Positions 27,101 to 42,100 of a stretch of DNA of 64,000 nt are shown here, one piece after another. Where the stretch lies: positions 103,265,086 through 103,329,085 of the forward strand of contig CM050650.1 in assembly GCA_027574665.1 (NCBI GenBank), in the 5' to 3' direction. Within the stretch, counting starts at the first letter, position 1. Each line of letters begins with the position of its first letter. The DNA comes from Rhynochetos jubatus. Lineage: Eukaryota > Chordata > Aves > Eurypygiformes > Rhynochetidae. The position numbers and the translations under genes were made by a program. Below the pieces are notes generated by a model. The model made no database searches. It was not told where the DNA came from and saw nothing but the letters and a program-made list of their open reading frames with translations.

Positions 27101-30100
27101 CCAGTAAAGATGATTTTTGTATGATTATTCATTGGAAAACGTCCTTACACAAAGCAAATTATTGTTGGACACCAAGAAACAAAACTTTGAATAAATACAT
27201 TACGAAATCATCACAAGGTACAAGTAACATCTAATTATGTAGAGGCAGTCTCTTAATTAAACCTGCTTCTGTAATGAACAGGCATTTTCTGTAGGCACAC
27301 ACTTCTTTGCTGCCTTCCCTCAGATCTCATTTTTAAGCAAACCTCTTGCCCCAAATACTCTATGAATTTCAAGCGCCTTATGGAAGCCTGGGGGTAAATG
27401 GAAGAAAACCCTAGGTCTAACGAGACATCAGCAGAAAACATCATGGCAGAATTTCAAACCGCGGGGAGTGGGATTTAACAGAACTGAAACCATACTTCAT
27501 GAAAAACTTCCTCAATCGTAAAACTTCTTAAACAGATTTTCATGTTTAAAATTTCACCGCTTACACCCTGTAGCAGACTAAGTGAAGAATGCTTTTAAAA
27601 GCGTTTACCTCTACGGAATGTGTCACAGTGCTGATTATAAAAATTTGTCCACCACAGGCAGCCCAAATGGTCTCCTCCATCACAAGCAGACTTCTAACAG
27701 GCAGCACCCCCAGTTTAACGATCTTCTGGGGTTCCGTGTTCCATGTCCCATCTCCAATAAAAAAGAAGAAGAAAGGTTATACACAACAAAATGGTAATCT
27801 TTGTTTTAAAACAGCTCTGAAAACACTCTCTCGAGCCTACTGCTCAAATCTCTGCAAGCTGCCACTTCAGCTGTAGCTGAACTGTGATTTACGTATGTTT
27901 AATTTTAGCTTGCAGGGTAAATTCATAAGGGTAGTACATCACCAAGGGGAAAAAGCCAAACACTTGTATATTTGTTAACTGAACAAACTTTATCCGGATT
28001 AATTAATAAGCAAAGAATCCCACATTGCTGTTCTGCTACAACAGCTTTCCTTCCTGAGGAAATAAAAAGCCATGGCTGATACAATATTCTCCAACTCAGA
28101 AGCAGCTCACCACCGACCTGTTTCAAGATGAATCGACTTCCAACTAGGACAGAATCATCTTTCATGTAAAAAGTAATTAGCAAGACTTTTACTGTAGGTT
28201 CTAATGAGCTCAGATGACTCCAAGAGCATGTGTTGGAGTGGACTTCCTGCTACTACATGCTTCATTTAAGAAGGATTTTTTTTTTAAAGAAATTAAAACT
28301 TAATTTTGTGCCATATCTTCACTTTTCTCATTCCCACCCCCCCACCCCCAACTATAATCCACAGTGTTTTCTGTGGACTGCGTTTAGCAAACTCGAAATA
28401 CATTATGCATGTGTATGCAGCACAATCAATTATTCAGGGACCTTCTGATAAAAACTGCATGTTGCCACTTACCGCTCCAGTCACTCTCGCTTGCCATCTC
28501 TTTGAAACAAGGATTAGCAGATTATTTCTCTCCAAATTTAAGAGCTAGTAACATGGGCTTCTTGAAATAGTTGTGGCTGTGTCTTTTATACATACAGTTT
28601 GACATACCAAATATGTCAATAATCGTTTTACTACTTCTGTACTAGTTGGTTGCTATTGTAAGCGCTCAGCGTACATGAAGTCTCAAAGACCGCATTTCCA
28701 TACATTCTGCTTTAGTAACAATAAAATAAAAATCTGTCTGAGTATCTGGTTTTACATTGAGATAAAACATGTCAAAAAGGCCCCCATTTCCTCACTTCAA
28801 AGCTTTCTTCCTGCATAAGCTGCAGAAAAGTTGTCCACTTCACTGACATTTGTTTCAACTCAGTAACTACTTATATTTTGATTGATGAGACCAAGGTAAA
28901 CACATCTTCAGGCAAGCACTTAAGGACAACTATTTTTCTTTTTTCCCCAATAACAAGTACATCGTTTATTACCTGCTTAGGTAAAGGAGTATGAAACTGC
29001 CTGCTTCACAATAACAGCAGTAACAGCAACAATGAGAAGCCTCAGCCCTGGAGTACTTCTCATTGCTTCTGCCATCTGCGTGATAAAACCATCGCTGAGT
29101 CATTCTCAGGATGTGGCTCTCTTCTGAAAGCATCTTTGTAAAAGTGACATTTAGTTTCAGGCCATCAAATCATTTTCCTGATTTCAGTTTGCAAGTGAGA
29201 AGCGTGTTTTCAGTTATCAGCCTGCAAACTCTCCCAGCGATGTCAAAGTCACTCCGTGTCCTTCATGACTCATATGTACCATTAGTAATAAAGAAACTTC
29301 TGGAAAAGTTTTCATTTGCTAGCAATTACATTATCCTGTAACGAAATACTTGAGTGGAGGCTGCCCATACCCTAGGAATGCTCTAACCACGGCAGGCAGT
29401 TCAGTGCAAGGCCTTCAGAGAGCAGAGCTGCACGCATGTGCGTATCCTGACTTTGTGCCTAAGGTATGCTGACTGCAGGAGTCGTAACAGCATCATGTGC
29501 CAAGCACTCCTAGGTTCCCCTTTTAGGGAAAAAAACAGCATAATTCTAGTGTTCTATTAGTGTCTCTTCTGAAGGACAAAGACTGTGAATTTGGGCAAAG
29601 AGAGCTTCTTGCTATCTTTTCTTCTGTAGTTATATTTTCACACCGAAGAACACATTAATGTTCAGACCAAACCATTCACCCAACTCAACAGCTTTTTCTC
29701 TTAAGTACATTCAAGATACACATTAATCAATACATAGCTGATACCTAAGTGACAGGTGAGTGGAGATTTTCAAGATCCCAACTGAGGACCCTGATTTAAA
29801 TTTTGCTTACGTTTCACTCAAGCATCCAAGGTTTGTTTGGTTCTTTTTTAAATCTGGATCTTTATGCCCTCAACTTCCATGCAACTAACTCCTCAGATGG
29901 TTAAGCATTAAGACATGTTATTAATTTTGATCAAGGCTTATTTAAAATTATTATCTAGCATTTGTAGTAGCTTTTGAGTGAAAAGGAAAATTAGACCTGG
30001 TGTCAGGTGGATGTTGATTGCAAAAATAAACACTCTGGAACAACTTACTGCAAGGTAAGAAGGTGAGTCATGAACGCTACCAGTGTTACGTATATTTGAT

Positions 30101-33100
30101 TCAACAAATAGGCCTATCAAACCTCAGTTCTCACAAAACCATCTTCCGTTGGTGCTGCCAGCACAGCACTTAACAATCCAGTTAGCTTTAAGAGTTTAGT
30201 GGGTGAGATGGAGACCCGAAGTCTTCCACGGTACCACGACTTCACGCAGAGAAACGGCAACCCATATCGGCTCATAAAAAATCCAAAGTTATTACTCTAC
30301 CCAGACACCCTAAGCCGTGTGATCAGGCTGTTCTGTAGCACTTTTTTATTTCCCCCTGCAAGCACCGCTGTCTTCCAGATCAGACAGCATCTGAGACAGA
30401 CGGGGGGAGAAAAGGGGCAGGGGGAGATTCTCTAGCCTGGTAATTAGGGCAGTATTTAAACGATGGGTCAGCTGTGTTCTGGTCCCTGCCTCAGTGAAAG
30501 CTTAATTAATTATACCAAGTGGAATGGCACCAGGACGAGAAACTAATCACTTTGCATCTCCCTCCTCTTATTTTGTGGCAGCCAGGGAAATCTCTTGAGA
30601 GTTGGAAGCATGGGTACAAATCCTCTCAAGCAAGTCAAGGGATTAAGCCTGGCAGTCCAACATACTTCTGTGAATGCTTTAACCGCAGGCTGCTGGCTAA
30701 AAGCAAGATCACAGCTTTATTACGCTGACCAAGAATTTTATCACCCATGGCCAAAATTACTTAGCAAGTCTGTGTCTAGTTCACAAGTTGCTTCAAGACT
30801 ATCAAAATCCCACTTTTAAGCAAATGTAATACACTGCCTCTCTCTCCAGATCTCAGCAGACCCTATTCAATACCTGCCTGCAGAGACTTCCTGTCTGATG
30901 TTGGCTATTTCATGTTCTCTCTCTGATCCCAAGTCCACTGCTTCTAAAATCTAAGTGAAAAGAACTATCTCTGTTCTACCTGTGTAAACGCACGCAGATT
31001 CAAAAACTACTTATGTAAGCAGGTCCAACAACTGGCACTATCCATGCATTCAAAATTAGGCACAGCACTTGCAAAAGATATGGAACGGCTTTGTTTGATG
31101 TTATAAATCCTTGGTTAGTTACTCATTTAATAAACTGGGGTTTTTTCCTAAAGAAAAAGAAGCAAGAAATTGTAGCTGAGATAAAACTTTTGCCAATAAA
31201 ATCTCAAGGCATACAATAAGACAAAGCCAGTGCAAGGAGCCCAGCTAACTAGTTTCTGAAAAACAGGAATGGAGGAAAAGAAAAATAGGCAAAGGAGATG
31301 TATATAATGCAGCTCACAGAGACCTGGCTGGAGAATACCTACGGGCGTGCCCACAGAAGCGTGGCCTGTCTTAAAGTTCTGTTCAATCGAGGCCTTAGTT
31401 CTGCTTTCTAAATAAGCATTGGTTTAGTTTCAGAAAGTTTTCATGGCCATCAATGTCTCTAGAATGCTGAAAAGCCACAGACAATAAACTCTTCTTCTAC
31501 CTATGAAGCAAGTATATAGATACCGAATGAGACGCAGTACATGTATCCTATAACCAGAGGCTAGTCCGTATGTGGAAAATCAGTTATCCGCACCCGGAGT
31601 AAAAACAAGATCGAAGCCTGACACCTGTCAAACAGGAAGGGAACAGTGGGAAGATAAGGGGTTTCCTTCTGCTTTGTGAGAAATGTCCGTACAAGCATTA
31701 AGACAAAGATTACCGCAAGTTTTAGTTGACTCGGATCTTAAACTGACAACTTCACAGCAGGTACAGACTCTTAGCACAGATACACCAGACGCCTATTACA
31801 CAAGACATGACGGTCTGGCAGGGTCTGTAACATTACTGTGACAGAATACAGGCATCTATACGAACTGCAGGTACGGCTATTTGCAGGAATGAGAGGCGCC
31901 TACGAAATCCAAAAACAGGGTCAAATATAAAAACAAAGGGACTTCTAGAAATAAAATGGCATAACTTATCCACTCGATGGCATCGAGTGCACCCTCAGCA
32001 AGTTTGCTGACAACAGCAAGCTGTGTAGTGTGGTCGACACGCTGGAAGGAAGGGATGGCATCCAGAGGGACCTGGACAGGCTGGAGAGGTGGGCCTCTGC
32101 CAACCTCATGGAGTTCAACAAGGCCAAGTGCAAGGTCCTGTCCCTGGGTTGGGGCAATCCCAAACAGAAGTACAGGCTGGGTGGAGAATGGACCAAGAGC
32201 AGCCCTGAGAAGGACTTGGGGGTACTGGTGGATGAGAAGCTGAACATGAGCCAGCAGTGTGCGCTGGCAGCCCAGAAAGCCAACTGGATCCTGGGCTGTA
32301 TCAGAAGTGTGGCCAGCAGGTCGAGGGAGGGGATTCTCCCCCTCTACTCTGCTCTTGTAAGACCCCACCTGGAGTGCTGTGTCCAGCTGTGGAGCCCTCA
32401 GCATCAGAAGGATATCGGCCAGTTGGAACGAGTGCAGAGGAGGCCACAAAGATGCTCAGAGGTCTGGAGCACCTCTGCTGTGGGGACAGGCTGAGAGAGT
32501 TGGGCTTGTTCAGCCTGGAGAAGAGAAGGCTCCAGGGTCACCTTATCGCAGCCTTCCAGTACCTGAAGGGGCCTACAAGGAAGCTGGGGGGTGCTTTTTA
32601 CAAGGGCCTGTAGTGACAGGACAAGGGGTAATGGGTTTAAACTGAAAGCAGGGAGGTTTAGATTAGATATCAGGAAGAAATTCTTCATGGAGAGGGTGGT
32701 GAGGCACTGGAACAGGTTGCCCAGAGAAGCTGTGGATGCCCCATCCCTGGAAGTGTTCAAGGTCAGGCTGGATGAGGCTTTGAGCAACCTGGTCTAGTGG
32801 AGGGTGTCCCTGCCCATGGCAGGGGAGTTGGAACTAGATGATCTTTAAGGTCCCTTCCAACCCAACCCATTCTATGATTCTATGAACTTCTGGTGTTTGC
32901 ATATTAGATGAATACTTAAAACACAGGTTTTAAGCACTATTGTGTCTGTGCACTAATAAATCTGTGTTACGCCACTATCTGTAATACCCTCTGCAGGTTA
33001 TATTTCTCCAATAGTTCGATGCCATAGTTTACGCCCCATTGCAGAGCAGTATCTTGCAATGCCTTGTATCAGGCTGTTTAGCTGCAGCAAAGTAAGGTAT

Positions 33101-36100
33101 CTTATGCTTAGAAAACATTTCTAAAACTTTAATGTAGAAGGACATTATTTCCACTCATTAATTTTGTTATTAGTCTCATGGGTTTTAGGAATTTTATGAA
33201 ATCAGTTATCCTTCTATTCACTCAAATCTAATCAGACAGGGGAAGTTTTAAAACAATGTTCATTTTGTAAGACAGAATGTTGGCTATTTTATCTTTCTGG
33301 GGTTTGGTTCCATAAAACCCAATGAAAGAAAGGAATATTACAGTCATTTATAAAAATACATTTCTTATTATATTTATAAATAGTTTATTAATAGTTAGTA
33401 TTTTTAAAATTATGATTTTTTGGTGCTCTCAGGCCCTCATATGAGATAAACTATACTTTATTAGATTATCTCCTCACGAAGTCTTTTTGAGGTTTGTAGT
33501 AGTTTTCCCTTCTGTTACGCTTTCAGTCGGGCTGAACTGAACACGCTTTTTTGTTGGTAGCTTCCTCTCTTACTTAGCAGCACTATTGATGATTTCCACA
33601 GGGCTGCCAGCACAGCCCTGGGAACAGCGGCTCTTGGTTAATTTGTTCACTGGAGCACAAACATTTTTTCCATCACATGGTACATAAACCAGCCCTGCTG
33701 AAGAGTAAGATGGTAGCTACAGAAGTAAAAAGTTTAGCACATTTCTTATCACTTGGAAATAAGCTGAGACACTCAGGTCTGCTCTTCTAAACAAGGTGTA
33801 ACTAAGAATGTTCTGTGTTACACATGCCAAGTCATTTGGGCATTGGACTAGATGAATTTTAAAGGTCCTTTCCAACCCAAATTATTCTATTGTTTTTTTC
33901 CTACACATGCAACTAATTCTTCATGCTAAGTAGCTACAGAGGTCTGCACAAAATTACAGAGCAGGGTGGTGCTGGAAGTCCCAGCATGAGATACGCAAAT
34001 AAGACCGACTGCAGTGTCAGCGTATTCCTGGGCAATCCTGCTGACAGTGATAACACAGTCAAGACAACAGTATTTATTTCTTTTTCAGTATCACTGCTCT
34101 AGTCCTCTCCCTAACAGCTTAATAGCATTCCTTACTTTTCATAGCAATACTTCTCACCCTGTCTACTTCAAGTGGCAATCACATGCCAGAACTGCACTCT
34201 TCAGGCACGCTGGAGCGGCGTGGGGATCGACCCAAGCTCTGAAGTGTGACATCAGCGCTTTACATTGCACATATTCCATCTGTCCTGCATTTGTCAACGT
34301 ACACAACTCTCTTGCCAAACTGATTAAGGCATCTTGCTAATGAATTGGCCTGCTACCCCCTTCAGTGTTGTAACTGTTTCCCCTTACTCTTCTATTTCCT
34401 TTCAGTCTTGGTCATTTTCCTTGATACTACTCCTCTGAAAATGATCACTGCTAAGTGTCATGAGGCCTCTTTGGCCAGGTAAGTCATCAAATCTCTTGAC
34501 CAGCTTCAGAGCTGCCTAATTTTTTGCCAGTGAAGTCTCTCTGAAGAATGCAAACTTCAGTTCTGTGCATGGCCAGAACTGCCTCAGCTGTTGTTGTTGT
34601 TGTTGCTTCACATCCAGTTGCAATCCTCAACACTGAGCTTTTCTTCCTTCCGTAAACCTCAGGGCCAGCACCTAGTATCATACACCTATGAACAGGCTCC
34701 ACAGAATCCTACTAGAAAATACAGCTTTCATTAAAACATGCAAGAGACTTTCTCTTATGGGTGTGTGGGCTCGTTTCTCTCTAAGGGACAGGAAGATTCA
34801 CATCAGTATCTCTGGGCTTCCAGAAGAAACCTCCAGCCACCCTGGCGAGGGCCAGTCACAACTGCAATGGCAACATTCCCAATCCCTTCTTCATGCTAAA
34901 TCTGAGCCACTCTTGGAAAAGAAAAAAAAAAGAGTCAAAGACTGGGGGAGAGGCAACAGAGCAAAACTGTGTGTATTAAATAATCGTTTGATAACACAGA
35001 GGCCTCTTCAGCTGCGAGCCTAGTGCCTTAGCCGTTAGGAGAAACTACATGTCCTACTTCTCCTATCCTGGTTAAAAAAAAAAAGGCAGTTTCATCCTCA
35101 TCGTAAGAAACCAAACATAAGTGCAAGCTGCGCACAGGGCACCTCTCTAGCTCAGCGGCACCTGGAAGTAGGATGACATTAAGGAATGCCCTGTTTCAAT
35201 TTCTTACTGGTTTGCTTGGACATTTCTCTACCCACAGAGTCACAGAATGGTTGGGGTTTGAGTGGACCCTCTGCAGATCATCTGGTCAACCCCCCTGCTC
35301 AAGCAGTCACCTAGTACTGGCTGCCCAGGACCATGTCCAGATGGCTTTTCAGTATCTCCAAGGTTGGAGATGCCACATCTCAAGGCAACCTGTGCCAGTA
35401 CTCAGTCACCCTCACAGTGAAAAAGCATTTCCTGATGTTCAGACGGAACGTCCTGTGTTTCGGTTTGTGCCCACGGCCTCTGGTCCTGTCACTGGGCACC
35501 ACTGAAAAGAGCCTGGCTCCATCCTCTCTCCATCCTCCCTTCAGGTATTGTAGAGATTGATGAGATCCCCCTGAGCCGCCTCTTCCCCAGGCTGAACAGT
35601 CCCAGCTTTCGGCCTTTCCTCACAGGAGAGATGCTCCCGTCCCTTCATCATCTGAACAGCCTCAGCAGTGCTGAGCAGAGGGGAAGGATCACCAAGCATG
35701 CCAAGCGCCGTGAATTTAATTCCAGGGGTGAGCGTGCAAGGGCTCGCTGCAGCTGCTGTACACGGGCGAGAGGCTACACATACCCACGTGCCAAATGAGA
35801 GGCATTGCAATCAAAGCAGTATGTCCTTTTTGTGCATCTATCCTCCTCTCACCTCAACCAAACTTTCTGAAACTACTAATATATTAATTCTTCTACTCTT
35901 TGCCACAATGACTCTGAGTTTATTTTCTTTTTCCTGTTTCTCTCCATATCCTCTACAGGAATTCACGGAAAGGAAATGTATATCAATGTCTAGAAGAAAG
36001 GAAGTAGCTGGAACTGACTACAGTGTATCAGGAACAATACACCTGTATTATATAAAGATTGTGATTTCCCTTTCCTAAGATACTTTCCTGAATAGAAGTC

Positions 36101-39100
36101 AAGCACACGCTGACCTTTCTTGCTATTACATCACTCAGAAAACACATCTGCTGGGCCGTCTGCAATCATCACAAAGGGGATTTGTGATGTTTTTTGAACA
36201 AAGACAATACAATGTACTTTTTCCTTAACCTGGAAATATTCCTAATAATTCAGCCTGAGGCAAACGCTAAATACACAGCATTTCAGACTGATAACTGTGC
36301 AAAAGTTAATAACACTGTAAACATGTTCCTAATACAGGAGGTATCACAAACTTTGAATCTGCATCACTACCATTCCTACATATAACAGAAGTTAATGCAT
36401 TAGCTGTTCCACTGTTTTCCAAACCAGTCTTCTCACCCATATGAAATTAAGGATTATTAAGGATAATTATTAGGTCTCCTATTTTTAGGATTAATGTATT
36501 AGCTAACCTACATCCTAGTCCTTCTGTGACATTTTCACAGATCACTATGTTAGCTCACATTTAAAAGCTGAGCAGATTTTACTATATCAGTGCCCCATTG
36601 ACTTTGTTTTTAGTTTATGGCCAAATACATTCAGGCCCAAGTACTTTTTAACTCCTAAGTGAAAATACACAGAAACAGAAGCGTCTCAGTAAAACATGAT
36701 TACCCTCCACAAAGGGAGAAGTCTCACTGTGCATCTTCAGCTCTCCCTCTAACATGGCACGTGCTCCTCGGTTTACTAGATATACTGCTTATTCCATTTT
36801 GAATTACTTCCTGCAGCCAGAAAGCACCCTGGGTGCTGCTGATCTGAACGTTTTCTTGTGAAGAAAGTCAGAAGAGAGCACTTGCTGTTTCTAAACAACC
36901 TGGATATTTACATGCACTGAGACAAATCAGGGCGATGTCAGTACTGAACACCGAATGAGAGAGGTCGTGGCTCTTTGCATGCATAAAGACATCGAGCTTC
37001 AGTGAGCTGATCCACTACACTTTCTGCCCACAGGGGACAACACAAGGATCACAACTCCAATAGAGACTGCGAGGTGGATTTTCATCCTAGAAGAAAGGCA
37101 ACTCCTTTTCATTCACAGTCTCACAACAAACTGCACAACTATTTTACCTGTGCATTCCTTAGCATTTGTCCTCAGGCTTCAAAACAAGATGCCTTGTAAT
37201 GCAGTGACCATATTTCATGTTCGCCTTTAAGTCTTTCCTTAATCTCCTTTATCCCTATAGACCAAAACCCAAGCTGAAGTGCGTGGCTGGAACGTAAGTC
37301 CCTCTGTAGAACAGACTGTGACCCTGATGAATTACACACAGCTCTTGGGAGGCAGCATTCCCCCTCCCTCCCATTTCACCGCTAGGATTTCTTTGTTTGG
37401 TAAAATAGGTCAGTGCCCAGAAAAACACCCACCCCCCAGAGCTGACTGCCTCACATGACCACGGCAGCCGACCATAAGGAATATGAACGCTAACATGGGA
37501 GCGGCTGATTCGCACAACTTCCATGAGGCATGGAGAACTGAAATAACACAGGCAGACCAGTCTGTAGGGGAAGGGACTACAAGATGAGTCAGGGAAAACC
37601 AGGAATGTGTATTTCCCATCTCGGAGCTTCAGCAATTCTGAAACAGACTGTGACGTGCTCCATGAATATCTAGCTGCACAGAACTGGTGTCTTCAGAAGC
37701 AGATAAACAGGGGATGCTATGATCCTGGTCGACACAACACAACCTCCAGCTCCTAACGTAATTCAGCCTGGTTAACAGCTCTGCCCTGTCCTTAACATCC
37801 TCCACAGATACGCAACCCGTGCATCCTTTCTTCCCTATACTGCCCAGGATGCCACTCGTGATTTTGAACTGGCCTTTTCTGGAAGAAGCTGAGTGACAGC
37901 AACTGCAGTTTTAAACAGCTTAAATAGCCAATCCTTTTCAGGGAAGACAACAGCTTCACTTTAGTACCCCACCCAGGTACACACAGAATGTGAAACATCA
38001 AAAACGATGTTATGAGCCTAGGATCAAGGCCTCATTCCTGTGCCTCCAAAACAAAGAAAAACTTGCTATTCAGTGGTAAAAAAAAAAAAAATGGTTTAAA
38101 GGGAACTGAAATCTTGTGTCTGGCTTCAAATCAGAGACAACAGCTCAACAGGAAACCCACTGGGCTGAGGATGACAACTGATGAAAGGAAATCTCCCAAT
38201 GAATTTTTTTTCAGATTCATTGTTGCCTGGAGAAAAAAAAAAAAATTGCATCCTGTACCTTTCCCAAACTAAGTCTTTATATGATCTAGTAGTGGACCCA
38301 TAATTTGTTCCAAGATTCAAGACAGTGAGCCTCAGCCAGAGGCTGGCAGGGTCTAGCAGCTGAGATACACTGCCACACAAATGCATCAGCACTGTTTACA
38401 GGGCCCACCTCATCACAGAAGCACAACCACCATTGTTACGCAGCTTCCATTAATAAGGTACACAAGATTTCTGCTGGCTCTGCACTTTGCAACGTTAGGT
38501 GTGTCTGTGCTAATATCACACTTAAAAACTCCGTTTCAAACTTTGAGTAAAGCCTCACTGATTTTGAACTGAATTAACTATATAGGTATACAGTACTGCG
38601 GATGTCCTGGAAGTACAGAGACAAGCACCCAAAGCAGCTCTGGAGAAGACAGTTGTGGTTCAGACATACTACCTGGGATTCTCCTTTACTGGGTAGCTGA
38701 GAGGAATTAGCACTGTGCTGTGCAAAATACAGTATAGTGCCTGTTACCACACAAACTTCTGGACTCTTCTCCTTAAACCTGGGGTTTAAGCTAAGGTGCA
38801 CAGATCAGTCTTCACACGTATCGTATGGTAAAAGTGGAAACTATCAAAGTACCTACTATCCTTCAAAAAGAGAAAACAGTGTGAAAACTCTTTTCGGAGG
38901 TACTGAAAAGTGTAGTAACCTGAGTTCAGCAGTTTTACAGAGAATCTTCAGGAAACATCATAGTGGAAAACTGCTTCTGCCAAAATAAACTGACATGCAA
39001 GTTCCTCAGGATGTTATCGTATCATATCGCATCACTACATTACCTTCTGCTTTTGTGTAGATGGAGATGTTTCCATTTACCAAGCCAGCAAACAAGTATT

Positions 39101-42100
39101 GAGACATATACGTTAAGCTCATAACAGTTGATTTTTCGGGAGTGAAGAAGTGTTGAAGTCGAATTTTCTTTGAGCCTTGGCAACTTTTGTAAACAGAAAT
39201 GCTACAGAAAGAAGCAAAAAAACCCAAAACAACACACCTGTGAAATTATGTTTTCTCTAGTTCTTATCAGAATATGCACAAAAGAGGTTTAGCACAAAAT
39301 ATTTGTGGAAGAAAAGATGTTCTCCTTCCATTCATTGAAAGATGAGTATGGAAAGGAGTATCTCGACGGTCCAAAATGTCTATGCAGACAATTTGCAAGT
39401 AATTTACATTGACATATGACAACATTTTTCGTATTATGTTGACTGAAGAAACATTTATTCAACAAAGAGACATAATAAAAATTCTGATCTAAGTCCTGAT
39501 TGTAAGTCTATCCAAAACTTTCTCTTAGTTTAAAACCATACGGATTAAGTACTACCTTGACAACCAGGGAAAAGAAAAACTCAGTACCAGACACCAACTG
39601 CACTTAAAATTCACACCATTCCTACTACCACCATGGGTGTGTTAGAAGTACTGAGTAATTAAATCTGGATTTAATTACACTTCACAAGCAAAGATAATCA
39701 GTACAATTAGATGCTGGAATTCCTAGAAACATACTTTTCCTTGGAGAACTTTTTTCTCCTTCATTTATACTGGTTAGAAACCCCTTAAAAAATATCACAT
39801 TATAGCCAGTGAGAGCATAAGTATGCGGCTACAAGATCTGTTTGCTGACTGTCCTACGAGTTTAGAAAATGTAGCTTTGTTCTTCAATACTTCATCACTT
39901 CAAAGTGATGACTCAGTAAGACCACCAGTTCAAACAGAGCAAAATAATTCGTGTCAGTAGTAAACAGCAATATTATCTATTCACATGACAAAAGCCACAC
40001 ATTATCACAGCGTAGAAGGTTTATGGGTTCCTCATTTAACACTTTGTCATTCTGAAAATGTTCCAATACCTAAAGATGGTGTTGCATCATTACAAAATAA
40101 TATTTATATTTTTCAGACATGATGTATGATGAATTAATCATACATTTCAAAGATATGCATTATTTTAATTTTAAATACTACCCAGTGTATTTTAAAACCA
40201 CGTGGAGTGTATTTTTTGCTTGATTTAGGTAGAAAGGGTAAGATCACTGGGTACTCCCGGACACTTTTTAAAAAGAAGACATTGTCCTGGCAGTATCACA
40301 CAATTTTGCTACAGAACAGTAAACCTAATGAATAAATCATACACAGTACAATAAAAATGAGAATCACCTTCCTTCTTCCATGCCAAGGCAAATAGTAGGC
40401 ACATTAGAAGCTTTTGCAAGAACATTTTCAGAGTCGAGAGCCTTATTTTGCTCTTTCAGTTTCTCCTCCTCTGGTATGTAGACCATGCAGAGAATCCGTG
40501 ACTCCACATTGAAGCACTCAATAACCTTCGGGCCGGAGCTTTGAAATGAGACTATTGCAATCTGGCCCATCTGATTAGTACAACTGCCAATCTGAATTGG
40601 AAAGAAGAAAGGAAAAAAAAAAGAAGACCACCAAGACTGATACCAGTCTCCAGGAAGATCAGCATTAACAAGAAGGAATGACTGGAAAGTTAATTGAAGA
40701 GTTCACCTCAAGTTATATGCGTGAAAATGAGTTTTCATGCATTAAGACATAAACAAGAAAATAATCCAGCACAAATACAACAGATCTCAAAACATTATAT
40801 ACACAAAATTCCCCTGTACACTCACAAAAATAGCTCGCTCTTTTTGAAAGGAGGAATATTATGGCCTATTCTGATGTCTGACTCATATGTATATACACAG
40901 TGTAATGGGAATTACAGTAAGTACCTGTGTAATATTTTAATAACCGATGTTCTAAGTTAGCTCAGATTCTCTTAAAACAATATAGCAGAGGTCAGTCCTT
41001 TGCACAGTAACAGGTCTAAAATAAGGGCTCTGTCCCAGTAAAAATAGGGATTATTAATATAGTGCCTTTTTGTAAACTTGCTGATACAGAATCCTAAAAT
41101 CCTCCCTGATCCAGATCTAAATATCACCAGTATGTCCACAAATCTGTACATTTTGGGGATCTGGGAAGAGTGGAACAAAAAAAAGAGTTTGTCCAAGCAG
41201 CAGTAAGTGTTTTTATATAGTAACTCTATGTTTCTATGAAATGAAAAAGCATAGCAGAGAGAAAGAAAGAATATTTTGTGTCAGTAGGAAGGTTTCCTTG
41301 GTATGTATTTGTGATGAGTGCTTACAGATAGCAAAGACAAAAAGAAATTGTCCGGGTCACCTTGAAAAAGACGACTGAGAAAAGCCATTCCTAACTTCTG
41401 CTTTTAATTCACAAGGGTTCCCTTAAAATTTCAGTATTGTAGTAACAAGAAAAGCTACGGAAATCATTAGTGTTGTTTAGAAAAAAACATTGGCTAATTC
41501 ACTTTGTTTGCTGGAATATCTGCACATCTGGGGTCATTGCAGCATGCCAGAATAGTGGGTTTTTTTCATATGCACACACAAAGAGATTATTTATGGCTAA
41601 AGTGTTTTTTAAGTATGGAAACAGACAATAGGACAGTGTGAGCTCATATGGGTTTTAGCAGCCCTCGTTATAAATTAGCACACAACTCCCTTCTGAAATG
41701 TGGTCAGCACTTTGGAATTCATTCTGTGCCACACTAACAGATCACACGCATGTAAGTGACACCCTACAGAGAACAGTGAGATCACACTGACAAAATTACT
41801 AGCTATCCTTTATAGAAGTCCATCTTAAAAAAAAACCAAAAACCAAACAACATCCAAAAAACCACACACAAAAAAAAAAATCCAAATTTTGTTTCAGATC
41901 CATATGTTGCTCAGACTCTGAAAAGCAATGCAGTCAAACGCGAGACAACCCCTTTTTCGCTTTTAAAAATGACACTTACCCAAAGAAAACCATGTTCCAT
42001 GGCACAGGAATCTGACTCCGTTTCACCGGAGAGGTACGGCTCAGGATTATAAGCAGCACATTCAATCTTCAAACAAAGGAAAAGAGAGCAGTTACTACAT

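Larger units (their letters stand above)
21504..27608 (-). other. ARHGEF10 intron (6.1 kb)
   Basis: No clear transposon copy. It holds an exon-like open block on the plus strand at 23059-23162, and a GC-rich patch at 24060-24290 with a 21-bp tandem duplication. The rest is AT-rich and unremarkable. Confidence 0.65.
27752..39043 (-). other. ARHGEF10 intron (11.3 kb) with CR1 copies
   Basis: The largest complete intron in the window. It carries CR1 at 31976-32885, a CR1 3' stub at 33837-33891 and a reverse-oriented CR1 at 35234-35705. There is a C-rich run near 28335-28350 and a (TTG)n stretch near 34589-34606. The block 30430-30520 has TAATTAG, CAGCTG and TTAATTAATTA motifs. No other exon seen. 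Confidence 0.65.

Noticed and set aside
30000-30055. Possible plus-strand exon ending at GCAAG|GTAAGA
   Set aside because: The frame is open for under 20 codons and there is no pyrimidine tract before a suitable AG.
31877-32645. ORFs up to 190 codons on both strands
   Set aside because: They fall in the CR1 copy. The plus-strand frame is the tail of CR1 reverse transcriptase; the rest are shadows. They are not a host gene.
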